Of a DNA stretch of 64,000 nt, positions 12,229 through 22,747 are shown one piece after another. Source of the stretch: Humulus lupulus. Taxonomy: Eukaryota; Streptophyta; Magnoliopsida; Rosales; Cannabaceae. The notes under the pieces were generated by a model. It searched no databases. It worked only from the letters and a program-made list of their open reading frames with translations, and was not told the DNA's origin. Within the stretch, counting starts at the first letter, position 1; each line of letters opens with the position of its first letter. Both the position numbers and the translations under genes were made by a program. The DNA is taken from contig NC_084796.1 of NCBI RefSeq assembly GCF_963169125.1, positions 217,892,448 through 217,956,447 on the forward strand. Direction: 5' to 3'.

Positions 12229-12233
12229 AGTTG

Positions 12234-13356
12234 CTATTGTAGAATTTTATTTATATAAGTCTATATGCATGCCCTTTATAAATATATATATTCAAAATAA
12301 TATACATAGTAAAAAACATAAAATCATACAAGCATGTGAATATTATAGAGATACGTAAATACAATAACAAAACTATTAGAGTAATTACGAGATGCATAGC
12401 GGAATAATGACAACACCATTTGGATTCCCTAACCTTTTGTCCTTGCTGAATGCTAGGTATTGCAAATAATCAAAACCACTTTGAAACAAGACCACAGTCT
12501 TCTAAGTCTTGCTCTAAAACAACCTAATGTGTGTGTGGGCAAATCTCAACACATAAGAAGAAAATTCCTAGAGAGAAAACTAAGAGAGTGTGGACGGTTA
12601 TATTATAGAATATTGGGAGTGAATTTTTACCTTGTCAAATTCATTTGGCCTAATGCATTCTATAACACAAGTATATATAAGAAATTAGCTAGGACATAAA
12701 ATAAGTTTTAGTTATCATTATTTTAATTATTTAATAATTATAATTAATTAAATACTTGTCAAAATTAACCAATCATAATTTTGACATTTATTTATTTTAT
12801 TTTATTAATATTAATACTGTTCTATCAATATTAGCAAAATTGTCCCAATTTGCTATAATGCTCTTTTTTTTGAAACTTTTCAATAAATCTTCAAAATTTC
12901 TTCTATTTATTTTCTCACAAAATATCAATAAATAATTAAACATTATTTATTTCCATTGAACTAGTCAATATGATATTTTTATAATTAATAATTAAATTAA
13001 TTATTCAAGCCTACTAGGTTCATTTTGATAAGAGATGACATGGGGACCATGAATCCATGAACTCAAACTCCAATAAGTTACGGTGAGTTTATTTATAAAA
13101 AATAAACTCATTACCTTATTAATTCCCCGTGACTCCACTATAGACTCAGGATTGCACTCTTGAATTCATCGAACGCTTTACATCAAATGTAAATACGTTA
13201 TCCATTGTTATAACCATAACCGTCATTCAATCATCTATAGATGATCTACTAATGAGACAGGTGCGAATTACCGTTTTACCCCTCATTGATATTTTATCCT
13301 TAACTCCAACTAATTTCATTGTAATTGATATTTTCGTAAACTTAATTACAGAAACA
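12234..13356 (-). repeat. AT-rich stretch, probable old Copia-type LTR remnant
   Basis: No coding sequence. Read on the minus strand, the segment has features common in plant Copia LTRs: a long AT-rich U3, tatatatacttgtg as a possible TATA region, and the phrase attccgctatgcatctcg near the end. Possible ends are tgtag at 12238 and gaaaca at 13356, but no target duplication supports them. The assignment is tentative. Confidence 0.4.
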
Positions 13357-13360
13357 AGTA

Positions 13361-13620
13361 CACTACAAAAAAATATAGTATTACCGGCGGAGAATTTTGC
13401 CGGTAATAATAGGTGTATCCGCCGGTAATGTATATTACCGGTCGCAGTCTGCCGGTAATTCTCCACCGATAATAATCGGTTGTTAATTAGTGGAATTACC
13501 GGCCGACTGAGACACTCGCTGGTATTAATAATACCGACGGATTAATAGAGGCGGGACTCCGCCGGTGTAAAATAAGACAGTCAACCTCGGGTTCCGCTTC
13601 TATTAATCCGCCGGTAATAA
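13361..13620. repeat. CACTA-1 terminal and subterminal repeats
   Basis: The terminal CACTA motif is followed by at least eight copies, in both orientations, of a short motif around TTACCGGC / GCCGGTAA (for example near 13382, 13399, 13421, 13436, 13450, 13497, 13605). In En/Spm-type elements such subterminal arrays are binding sites for the TNPA protein. The flank before the terminus is agta. Confidence 0.85.
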
Positions 13621-13882
13621 ATTACTAATATTAAAATATAATAATTGATTTTATTTTATTTCATAATAAATATACATATAATACTTATATAAAGATAATA
13701 ATATTTAACATAAATTTAAATTAATAACACAATTAATATTTATCAAACAAAAATAACATTATAATTAATCATAAAATTAACATAATAAAAATATCAATTG
13801 TCTCATTTTAATTACATATGAACTAATTATAAAATAAACATAATAAAATTTCAATTGTCTTAATATAATTAAAAAACGTAAT

Positions 13883-14605
13883 CTAATTATTATTTTTTTG
13901 ATCGGGCCAACCAGGTGTAAAATATTCATCAAGGTCAATATCTTGATCACCAATATTATGGCGCGACAATGGTGGTGAAGCAAACTGTGGTGCTGGTGGT
14001 GGAGGGTAATATGTTTGTGGAGAGTGCTGCTGCGAAGATGATCCAAATTGTCGAGTATGTGGTCGCGCCGAGGGAGACTGATGCAATAAACTCTCAATCT
14101 TACCATACCTCTGCTGCTTCGAAGAACTCACAAATTGACCATATATCTATTGTGGTTGCTACTGCTGCGATGAATCCCCAAAGTCACAACGCCTAGGATG
14201 TGACGTTTGAGATCCTGCAGGGACATCGTGGTAATAAAAAGGAGGGTACTGGGAGGAGCGTCCATACATGTGTTGGATAATTCTGTTGAGGTGGATGAAA
14301 ATGTTGTTGTTGTTGTGGCATCGACCAAGGAGGTGGATTTTGAGAAGATATACCACCTTCAGGTTGTGATGGTAAATATTGTTGCAGAAGGCTTTCAAAC
14401 TGCGACTCAGCTTCTATACTGGTATGTTGAGGATTACCAGATGGACCTTGTTGAGATTTCAACATCCGGATCTCTTTACGCATTGACTTCATCATTTCCG
14501 CCATAGTAGCCATGTCTTCTTGAGGCGTATGAGCATGTTGGGCCTGTGACTGAGTTTGACTTGTGGAGCTGGAAGCAGATTTTTTCCCTTTGCCTTTGCT
14601 ATAAC
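13883..14605 (-). pseudogene. CACTA-1 TNPA-like gene, 3' part of last exon
   Basis: Minus-strand coding sequence rich in Q, P, S and H, ending in DIDLDEYFTPGWPDQKNNN before a stop at 13883-13885. It continues the exon at 27252-27419: retrotransposon C is inserted between codons for GVGY and SKGKGKK, and removing C with one copy of the GTTAT/GTTAC duplication restores the frame. A coiled-coil-like stretch (MATMAEMMKSMRKEIRMLK) follows. There is a frameshift near 14275 and a stop near 14158, so the gene was decaying. The C-terminus matches the general style of plant Ptta/En-Spm transposase-associated proteins. Confidence 0.8.
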
Positions 14606-15363
14606 TGTACGCCCTGATTTTCCCACGGGCTGTTAGCGGGCTGAGATACGGCCTAATCATGTCTACCACGTGGACATCCCCAAGACTGGAGCTGCCATCG
14701 TAGGATCCTACCTCCTTAGCTCGAGGTAACCAAAGGGTTCGTTAAGGTTACTTAAGGACTGAGTCTGGACTCTGAAGGCCACAGGTCGAGGGAAGCATCC
14801 AGCTCGTGGTACGAGCTAGAGTTGGAGGTTGTGACCTTTTATAAAGTCAACCATGCAAGGTAAACGTGCATATATCAGACATCACGTGTCTGATATATCC
14901 CTGACTTCTCGGACACGCAGCATGAACGTGCGTATTCAGACACCCACGACTGGGTTGGGCCGTGCGGCCCATTATCCCCCTTACCTATTGATTAGACCAC
15001 ACTTCATGTGTCAGGTTTTAGGAATTAATCATGAATGTCACAGAGTTGACATGACAGGTAAGAAGGTCACGGGATGACCTTCTTACCAACTCCCAGGTGC
15101 CCTCTCCTATAAATATGGAGACCCTGGGAGTTGCAAAGGGTTGAATTCTATTGTATAAGAAATAACCTGTAAAAGAATACCAAGCATATAGCAATAATAT
15201 AGACTGGTGGAGTAGAAGGATTTTAACCTTTGAACCACCTAAAAAACGTAATTGTGTCACCAGTCCATTTACAAAGATCATTCATCTATTTCGGTTCATA
15301 GTTAAGCACTAATCCCTTCCTCTTATTTTCTTAATTACCTGTTGGCGAAGAACCGCGTCAACA
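14606..15363 (+). repeat. 5' LTR of element C
   Basis: Begins TGTACGCC and ends GCGTCAACA. It contains three strong inverted repeats: 14870-14898 (arms ATATATCAGACA), 15058-15086 (arms GTAAGAAGGTCA) and 15087-15133 (arms CAACTCCCAGG). The last encloses the TATA box at about 15107-15115. Confidence 0.95.
15107..15115 (+). promoter_or_regulatory. LTR TATA box of element C inside an inverted repeat
   Basis: ctataaata lies between arms CAACTCCCAGG (15087-15097) and CCTGGGAGTTG (15123-15133), which are perfect complements. The 3' LTR has the same arrangement at +11888. Position in the LTR fits a Pol II promoter for the genomic RNA. Confidence 0.75.
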
Positions 15364-15365
15364 GT

Positions 15366-15386
15366 TTGGTGCTTTCATTGAGAGCT
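15366..15386 (+). other. primer binding site region of element C
   Basis: tttggtgctttcattgagag begins three bases after the 5' LTR end, in the position of a tRNA primer site. It is not the initiator-Met type seen in A and B. I cannot assign the tRNA with confidence. Confidence 0.6.
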
Positions 15387-15418
15387 AGTTAGATTGGTGC
15401 TATCGCAAACATCCAACT

Positions 15419-17690
15419 ATGGTGACCACTCGATCCAGACACAGTAACGAGACAGAACAGCATGATGGGCAGGAGGCTCATCATATCGCCATTCCCGGTG
15501 AACAAATTCCTGAGGTCCAACAGTGGCTGGGCAAACAGCCGGTGGGCCAAGATGACACTGGAAATTCGGCGCCCTGGCCACCTAATCCAAACTCAGATTT
15601 TTACACTGCGGTAGAGATGGAAAACGCTCAGCTGAGGAGCCAACTAGCGAAAGCTAATCAGCAGATTAAGGAGGTGTTGGCCCGACTACCCCCTCTTACA
15701 ACCGACACTAACGTCGGAAAGAGGCAAGGCGAGACTCATAAGTCCCGCCGGGGTAATCGGTCCAGGCCTAGCCGCTCGGACAGACCTCTGACAGCCAACT
15801 CTATTCTCTCATCGCACCGTCGAGAGGAAAACTTCGAAGAAATGCCTAGAGCTGAACAACAGTACAGTCGCTCGGTCCGAACTTCAACTCCCAGCTCCCA
15901 ACCAGCCTCGAGCGTGCCCAGGAGAGCTCGAAGGAATTCCAGGAGGAGATCCGGGGAGGGCTCACAGTATCAGCCCGTCCCCACCAGCCGTCCTGCGCCT
16001 CGTCCAGATCGCCAGGCGCGGGACCCACAGGTTGGCAGGGCCGAAAGGCCCCCACCTAACTTTATCCGTCCTGATGGAACCAGGATCGCATCTCCGGTTA
16101 GGCATCCTCTGTCTCCAATAAGATACCCGTCTCCTCCTCGACCCATCCGAGATATTCCAGCCTACGGAAGTAGCAGGAGAAACCTGCCATCCGCAGGACC
16201 TTCCAGACGCAGCAGGGCACCGAGAGAGAGCCCGGATCCTCACCCGCAAAGGCGGACTCCGAGCTTCTCTAACAGGAGCTACTGGATCGGCAGTCGCCGG
16301 AGTGACCTTTCTGGCGGAGACCTGCGTCAACATTTAAGCTCGGCACAAATTCCTCCAACCACCCAGGGGGGCGACCTTCGAGATCACCTTAACTCGCATA
16401 GAGGGGAGCCAGTAGGAGGTGGCAGCCATGCTCACCCAGGGGGAGACCTGTCCGAGGTGCGTAATGGCGGGAACACCCCAAATAACCTATCTCAAGATAG
16501 GAGGGGCAATAACCCACCAAACGTACACAATGGATCCGGAGCTGTTGAGCAGCCCTGGAATAACCAAGGAAATCAGGACAAAACCCTCGAGCACCTGGCT
16601 CAGATGGAGGAGCTAATGAGGAAGCTCCTGTCGTAGAAAGAGAAAGACGAGTATGATTCGGGGGACGAGCTGGAGCTCTTCGCCCCCAGCATAGCAGCAA
16701 TGGCATACCCACCCGGTTTTCGTATGCCGCACCTGTCCAAATTCAACAGAGATGGAGACCCGTCGGATCATCTGGGGATGTTCAGCACCCTGATGATGGC
16801 CCACAACATTGGCCCTGAGCTAAGGTGTCTGATCTTTCCCTCCACACTGACTGGACCAGCCAGGTAGTGGTTCAAGCAAAGCAAAAGACAATCAATCAAC
16901 TCCTAGAAAACTTTCTTGGCTGACTTCAAAAGGGCATTCCGAGCCTCCCAGGCTGCCCACGTTAAGGCCGACTCTCTGGCTAACGTGAGGCAGCAACCCG
17001 ACGAGCCTATGAAGGCTTACCTGAGCAGATTCGCAAACGTCGCTGCTTGGGCCAGAGACGCGGATGACAGCTCCAAGCTCATGGCCTTGAGGACTGGAAT
17101 CCTCATCGGAGGGGGACTCTGGAAAGATATACAAATGAAGGGTGTTAGCTCAGTGAACGAGTTCCTGAATAGGGCCCAGGAATGGATCAACTTGGAGGAG
17201 GCCGAAGCCTCAGCTGCAGGGACCAGCCAGGTCCCTGAGCAGCCCGCTGGAGTAGGAACGGAGGTCGTGACAGCGACCCAAAATGTCACACAGAATAACG
17301 AGTTCGGCGGAGGCAAAAGAAAGGGGAACGGCGAGGGCAACCAGCACGGCCCAAAGAAGAATAAGTCCATAGAAAAATTTAAGCCGGTCTACGCGACTTA
17401 TACAGAGCTCACCCACTCTAGGGAGAACATCTTCCTAGCTAACTCTACTCGCCTCCCCTGGAAGAGGCCGGAGCCGTTGAAGCACCAAAAGGGGAAGAGA
17501 AACACCTCCAAGTTTTGCCATTTTCACAACAACGTTGGCCACAATACTGATGATTGTAGGCATTTCAAAGATGAGATCGAGACTCTCATCAGAGCCAGCC
17601 CCTTGGCTCAGTATGCGCGGAACAGGGTTCCAGCAAGTCGACTTGCTCCAGAAGTCCCGGCCAGTCAGCCCGGGTCTCGGATAGATCAAG
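15419..17690 (+). pseudogene. gag: gag region of element C with three in-frame stops
   Basis: Starts MVTTRSRHSNETEQ, with a long R/P/S-rich N-terminus, then the gag domain (FRMPHLSKFNRDGDPSDHL; FKRAFRASQAAHVKADSL) and a zinc-binding segment CHFHNNVGHNTDDC near 17517-17560. The frame is constant but broken by TAG at 16634, 16865 and 16904. The last two stand where this family usually has Trp (TGG to TAG). The basic KRKGNGEGNQHGPKKNK region before the zinc segment fits RNA binding. The product would package element RNA. Confidence 0.85.
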
Positions 17691-20000
17691 ACGTCCCTCC
17701 TCCCGTGATAGGAGGAGAGATATCCACGATCTCTGGAGGTCCGCCTTTAGCTGGCGTGAGTAGAGGTGCCCAGAAGAGGTACATAAACGAACTCAAGGCA
17801 CATAATGGAGTAGAGTTCGTCTCGGAGCAGCGTCTGGCAAAGCAGCAGCGATTGGAGAGGCAACCGATCATTTTTACGGAAGAAGATGTGGGCCATGTCC
17901 AGTTCCCTCATAACGACCCTCTCGTCATAGCAGTTCAGCTCGCTAATCAGAAGGTTAGGAGGGTGCTGATCGATAATGGGAGCTCGGTAAACCTTCTATT
18001 CCGGTCCACACTGGAGAAGATGGGTCTGACTGTCGCCGAGCTGAAGGCGACCTCCATGATGGTGTATGGTTTTTCGGGAGAAGGATCAGCAACTATAGGG
18101 ACTATCGAGCTGGTGATCACCTTAGGAGATGGACCTCGGATAGTCTCCAAACTCCTCAAGTTCATGGTCATCAACTGCCCCGCTGCGTACAACGCAATTT
18201 TGGGCCGACCCACACTCATAGGTTTTGAGGCCGTCACATCCGTTCACCACCTCGCGATGAAATTCCCTACTTCCATGGGAGTATGCATGGTCCGTGGCGA
18301 TCAGATCGCTGCCAGGGAATGCTACAGCATTTCCATGAAGGGAAAATCGAAACCCGGGCAGCTAGCAATGGCCATCCAAGGTGGTGGAGATGAATCTCAG
18401 GAACCCTTAGCTGATCCTGAGATTGAAAAACCTCAGAGCGCCGAAGGGGAAAATATCGTCTTAAGTGAGGATATTGACCCCCGAATAGGCGAGGACAGGT
18501 CCGAGCTCCAGGCTATTGAGGAGCTCGAGGAAGTAAACATCGATCCGCAGAACCCTTCACGGATGGTCAAGCTCTGGAAAAACCTCTGTAACAAGAGGAA
18601 AGCGGAGCTGATCAGATTTCTACGGGATAACCTGGATGTGTTTGCGTGGTCACACGAGGACATGGTGGGAATCAACCCGAGTGTCATCATGCACACCCTT
18701 CATCTGGATAAAAGCGTTCCTGCAAAGTCCCAGAAGCAAAGGCGCCTGGGAACAACCCGGGCTGAGGCCTTAGAGGAAGAAGTAGCCCGGCTCAAGAAAT
18801 GCGGCTTTATCCGTGAAGCCAAGTTTCCAATTTGGGTCTCCAACCCCGTGCTGGTCCCGAAGCCCAACGGGAAGTGGCGGACCTGCATCGACTTCTCCGA
18901 CCTGAATAAAGCCTGCCCCAAAGATTGTTTTCCCTTGCCAAGGATTGACCAATTGGTGGATGCCACGACGGGGCACGAGCTCATGTCCTTTATGGACGCG
19001 TAGTCAGGCTACAATCAGATCGCCATGAATCCGGCGGACCAGAAGCACACCAACTTCATGACCCCGACTAACGTTTATTATTACAAAGTCGTGCCTTTCG
19101 GGCTGAAGAATGCCGGTGCTACATACCAGAGGTTAGTAAATAGAATGTTCGCCAACCAGAGCGGGAAGAACTAGAAGTGTATGTTGACGACATGCTAGTC
19201 AAGTCAAAGACTGCCGATAACCATGTTTCCGACCTGGAAGAGTGCTTCAAGATACTACGGGAATATGGCATGAGGCTTAATCCACAGAAGTGCACTTTTG
19301 GAGTCGCATCTGGAAAATTCCTGGGTTTCATCGTCAATACCCGAGGAATCGAAGCAAACCCCGACAAGATCATATCATTACTCGAGCTTCCCTCACCCAA
19401 GTCGCGCAAAGACGTCTAAGGCTTGACAGGAAGGGTGGCAGCCCTCAATCGGTTTATTTCAAAATCCACTGATAAGTGCTTGCCATTCTACAACCTGCTC
19501 CGAGGAAATAAGAAGTTCGAATGGACAGAAGAGTGCGAAAGCGCTTTCCTTGACCTGAAGGGGCATCTGGCCGAGCCACCCGTATTATCCAAACCAAAAG
19601 CAAGAGAGCCTCTTTTTCTCTACCTTGCTGTCACAGAGGATGCAGCTAGTCCCGTATTAGTCCGAGAAGAAGACCGGGTTCAGAAACCTATCTATTTCAT
19701 CAACAAGAGACTTCTCAGAGCTGAATCCCGATACCCTTTGATGGAAAAATTGGCGTTCTGCCTTATCACGACCTCCCGAAAGCTCAGGCCGTACTTCCAG
19801 TCCCACTCAGTAGACGTCATGACCGATTAGCCTTTAAGGCAGGTTTTGCAAAAACCTGAAGCATCGGGACGTCTGTTAAAGTGGGCTATCGAACTCAGTC
19901 AGTTCGAGATTTTGTACACCCCACGAACTGCTATAAAAATTCAGGCCCTGGCCGATTTTGTGGCAGAGTGCACAGGATTCCGGGAGGATCCTGCAGAAGA
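17691..20000 (+). pseudogene. pol: pol of element C: protease, RT, RNase H
   Basis: Protease has LIDNGSSVNLLF (near 17968-18003). Reverse transcriptase has GKWRTCIDFSDLNKACPKD, SGYNQIAMNPADQ and the catalytic YVDDMLVKSK box at about 19180. RNase H follows, with KPIYFINKRLL and PRTAIKIQALADFVAECT at its end. Breaks: TAG 19001-19003 in the DAxSGYNQI motif, a one-base deletion at about 19172 just before the YVDD box, TAA 19417-19419, and TAG 19828-19830. The TAA and the second TAG are Gln-codon C-to-T changes. The frame is 2 before 19172 and 1 after it. Confidence 0.88.
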
Positions 20001-21747
20001 CTCACCCCAGGTCACCTCGGCCCAGGCGTCATGGAAGATCTTCGTAGATGGCTCATCCAACGAGAACGACTCCGGGGCTGGAATCACTTTGATATCCCCT
20101 GAAGGACATAGATTCCACTCGGCGCTGAGATTCAGATTCAAAGCCTCCAACAACGAGGCCGAATACGAAGCTTTACTGGCCGGGCTAAGGATAGCCCAGG
20201 AGCTGAAGGCGAGCTCCGTCCAGTGCTTCAGTGACTCCCAGCTCGTGGTGAACCAGGTTCTGGGCGAATATCAAGCACGAGGACCCAAGATGGCTGCCTA
20301 CCTAGTGAAGGTAAAAGTTGAGTTGTCCTCGTTTGGGCGAGGCTCAATTGAGCAGATACCTCGGGAGCAGAACGCCAACGCAGACGCTCTTGCCAAGCTC
20401 GCCACCTCCGGGGAGACGGAGGCTTTGGGGTTAGTTCTGGTAGAGTTCTTGGAAAAACCAAGTATTGAAGAAGTTAGGACGGAGGTCGAGATGATCGACG
20501 CTAGGACGACCTGGATGACCCCCATCCTTGAGTATCTCGCCGAGGGGAAGCTACCTGAAGGGCGTAATGATGCGCGGCGGGTACTGTATCAAGCTCCCAT
20601 GTATACAATAGTAGACAGGGTGCTATACCGACGTGGGCACTCCCTACCTCTCCTACGGTGTGTTCTTCCAGGCGAAGCAAAGGCCATCCTACAGGAAGTG
20701 CATGAGGGTTTCTGTGGGGATCACACTGGGGGGCAAAGCTTGGCCCTTAAGGTCTTGAGGAAAGGATATTACTGGCCCACTCTGTCCAAGGACTCGATCT
20801 CGTATGTCAAGAAGTGCGACAAGTGCCAGCGATTTTCCACCGTTGCCCGAGCTCGCCCAGTCGAGCTGAAGATGATCTCTTCCCCATGGCCATTTGCGGT
20901 CTGGGGAATCGACTTGGTTGGCACCCTCCCTACTGGAAAAGGCGGGGTCCGCTACGCTGTGGTGGCCATCGACTACTTCACGAAGTGGGCTGAGGCAGAA
21001 CCTTTGGCAACGATAACTTCCAAAAAAGTCCTCGACTTCGTTGTTAAGAGCATTATATGCCGATTCGAGCTACCCAAGAAGATCGTTTCCGACAATGGGA
21101 CTCAGTTCGACAGCGACCTATTCACTGAATTTTGCGAAAGGTATGGGATTGTGAAAAGCTTCTCCTCCGTGGCCTATCCTCAGGCGAATGGCCAGGTTGA
21201 GGCCGTCAATAAGACGTTAAAGGGGAGCCTTAAAAAGAGACTAGACGAAGCCAAGGGAGTCTGGCCAGAACAGCTCCCCCAGGTTCTGTGGGCATACCGG
21301 ACTTCGCATCGGACTCCTACGGGTCATACTCCTTTCTCCCTGACCTTTGGGAGTGAGGCAGTCCTCCCTGTGGAGATTAAGGTACTTTCGCATAGGGTCC
21401 AGGCATATGACCAGGATCACAACCACGAGCTACTTTACGCTTCCCTTGACTTGGTTGACGAAACATGAGAAGATTCGCAACTCCAGCTCGCACATTACCA
21501 GCAAAAAATCACTCGTTATTTCAACTCAAAAGTCAAAAAGCGCGCCTTTAGCATTGGCAACCTGGTCCTCAGGAGGGTTTTCTTAGCCGGTAAGGATCCC
21601 AAAGATGGAGTATTGGGACCGAACTGGGAAGGGCCGTATCAAGTCATCGAGGTCGTTAAAGAGGGAACTTACAAATTAGCTCGGCTCGATGAAGGGGCAG
21701 TCCCACGAACTTGGAAAGCCATTCATTTGAAGAGATATTATCAATGA
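20001..21747 (+). pseudogene. pol: pol of element C: second RNase H and integrase
   Basis: The segment at about 20030-20430 is an archaeal-type RNase H: WKIFVDGSSNENDSGAG, ASNNEAEYEALLAG, FSDSQLVVNQVLG and NANADALAKLAT supply the four acidic residues. This extra domain is the mark of the Tat lineage. The integrase has the HHCC zinc domain (CGDHTGGQSL, KKCDKCQRF), the catalytic acids in WGIDLVGTLPTG, KIVSDNGTQF and NGQVEAVNKTLKG, and a C-terminal GPYQVIEVVKEGTYKL region. TGA at 21466-21468 (CGA to TGA type) interrupts the tail; the frame then runs to the natural stop at 21745-21747. Confidence 0.9.
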
Positions 21748-21879
21748 CCCCCCCTTGTAAGGCCTAAAAGGCCATTTTTTATGTATTAAGCAATGAGAAT
21801 TAACTTTTCGTTTATAATTGCACATATTTACAAGTGTAATCTAAAGTAACCACAAAAAACCCTTTCCCAGTTACTTGGG

Positions 21880-22590
21880 GGGCATATGGTACCTGGATAT
21901 AACCAGGTCGCCTTAAAGACTTAGAAGTTAATTCAAATCGATTGATCGTTGCTTTTCTTAAAAGACACGAGATAATTGATAAAAATTAACACGAACTAAG
22001 TCCTATCCTGGATTTAACCAGGTCGCCTTAAAACTTAGAAGTTAATTTAAATCGATTGATCGTTGTTTTTCTTAAAGAGCACGAGATATTGATAAAAATT
22101 AACACGAACTAAGTTTTCAAACTAAGTTCCTAGACATAACCAGGTCATAAAACTTAGAAGTTAATTTAAATCGATTGATCGTTTTTTTTCTTAAAGAGCA
22201 CGAGATATTGATAAAAATTAACGCGAACTAAGTTTTCAAACTAAGTTCCTGGACATAACCAGGTCATAAAACTTAGAAGTTAATTTAAATCAATTGATCG
22301 TTGTTTTTCTTAGAGAGCATGAGATATTGATAAAAATTAACGCGAACTTAGTTTTCAAACTAAGTTCCTGGACATAACCAGGTCATAAAACTTAGAAGTT
22401 CATTTAAATCAATTGATCGTTGTTTTTCTTAAAGAGCACGAGATATTGATAAAAATTAACGCGAACTAAGTTTTCAAACTAAGTTCCTGGATATAACCAG
22501 GTCATAAAACTTAGAAGTTAATTTAAATTGATTGATCGTTGTTTTTCTTAAAAATCACGAGATATTGATAAAAATTAACGCGAACTAAGT
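21880..22590 (+). repeat. tandem repeat of about 118 bp with a central hairpin (element C)
   Basis: About six units with starts near 21893, 22010, 22126, 22245, 22363 and 22480. Each carries CCTGG-AYATAA-CCAGG, a 5-6 bp stem around a 6-base loop, then taaaacttagaagttaatt and a gattgatcgtt block. They lie between the end of pol and the end of the antisense gene. Element E has an equivalent array with different stem sequence. Confidence 0.9.
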
Positions 22591-22747
22591 TTTTCAAAGT
22601 AGTAACTAAAGTGCATAGAGGCAAAGGGAAATGAACCAATTAAAAGAAAAAATTGATAAAAACCAATTGTCTCGAGGTAGAAAGACCTCATGCAAAGTTA
22701 CACAAAAAATGATAATAATAAAAGAGTGGATGCGAAAAAGAAAGGCC

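Noticed and set aside
12238..13356. Defined solo Copia LTR with exact ends
   Set aside because: TG and CA ends can be proposed, but the flanking 5-mers (gctat and agtac) do not match. Reported as a remnant with uncertain limits.
13969..14506. Plus-strand ORFs opposite the TNPA-like gene
   Set aside because: Shadows of the minus-strand coding sequence, with poor amino-acid composition and no motifs.
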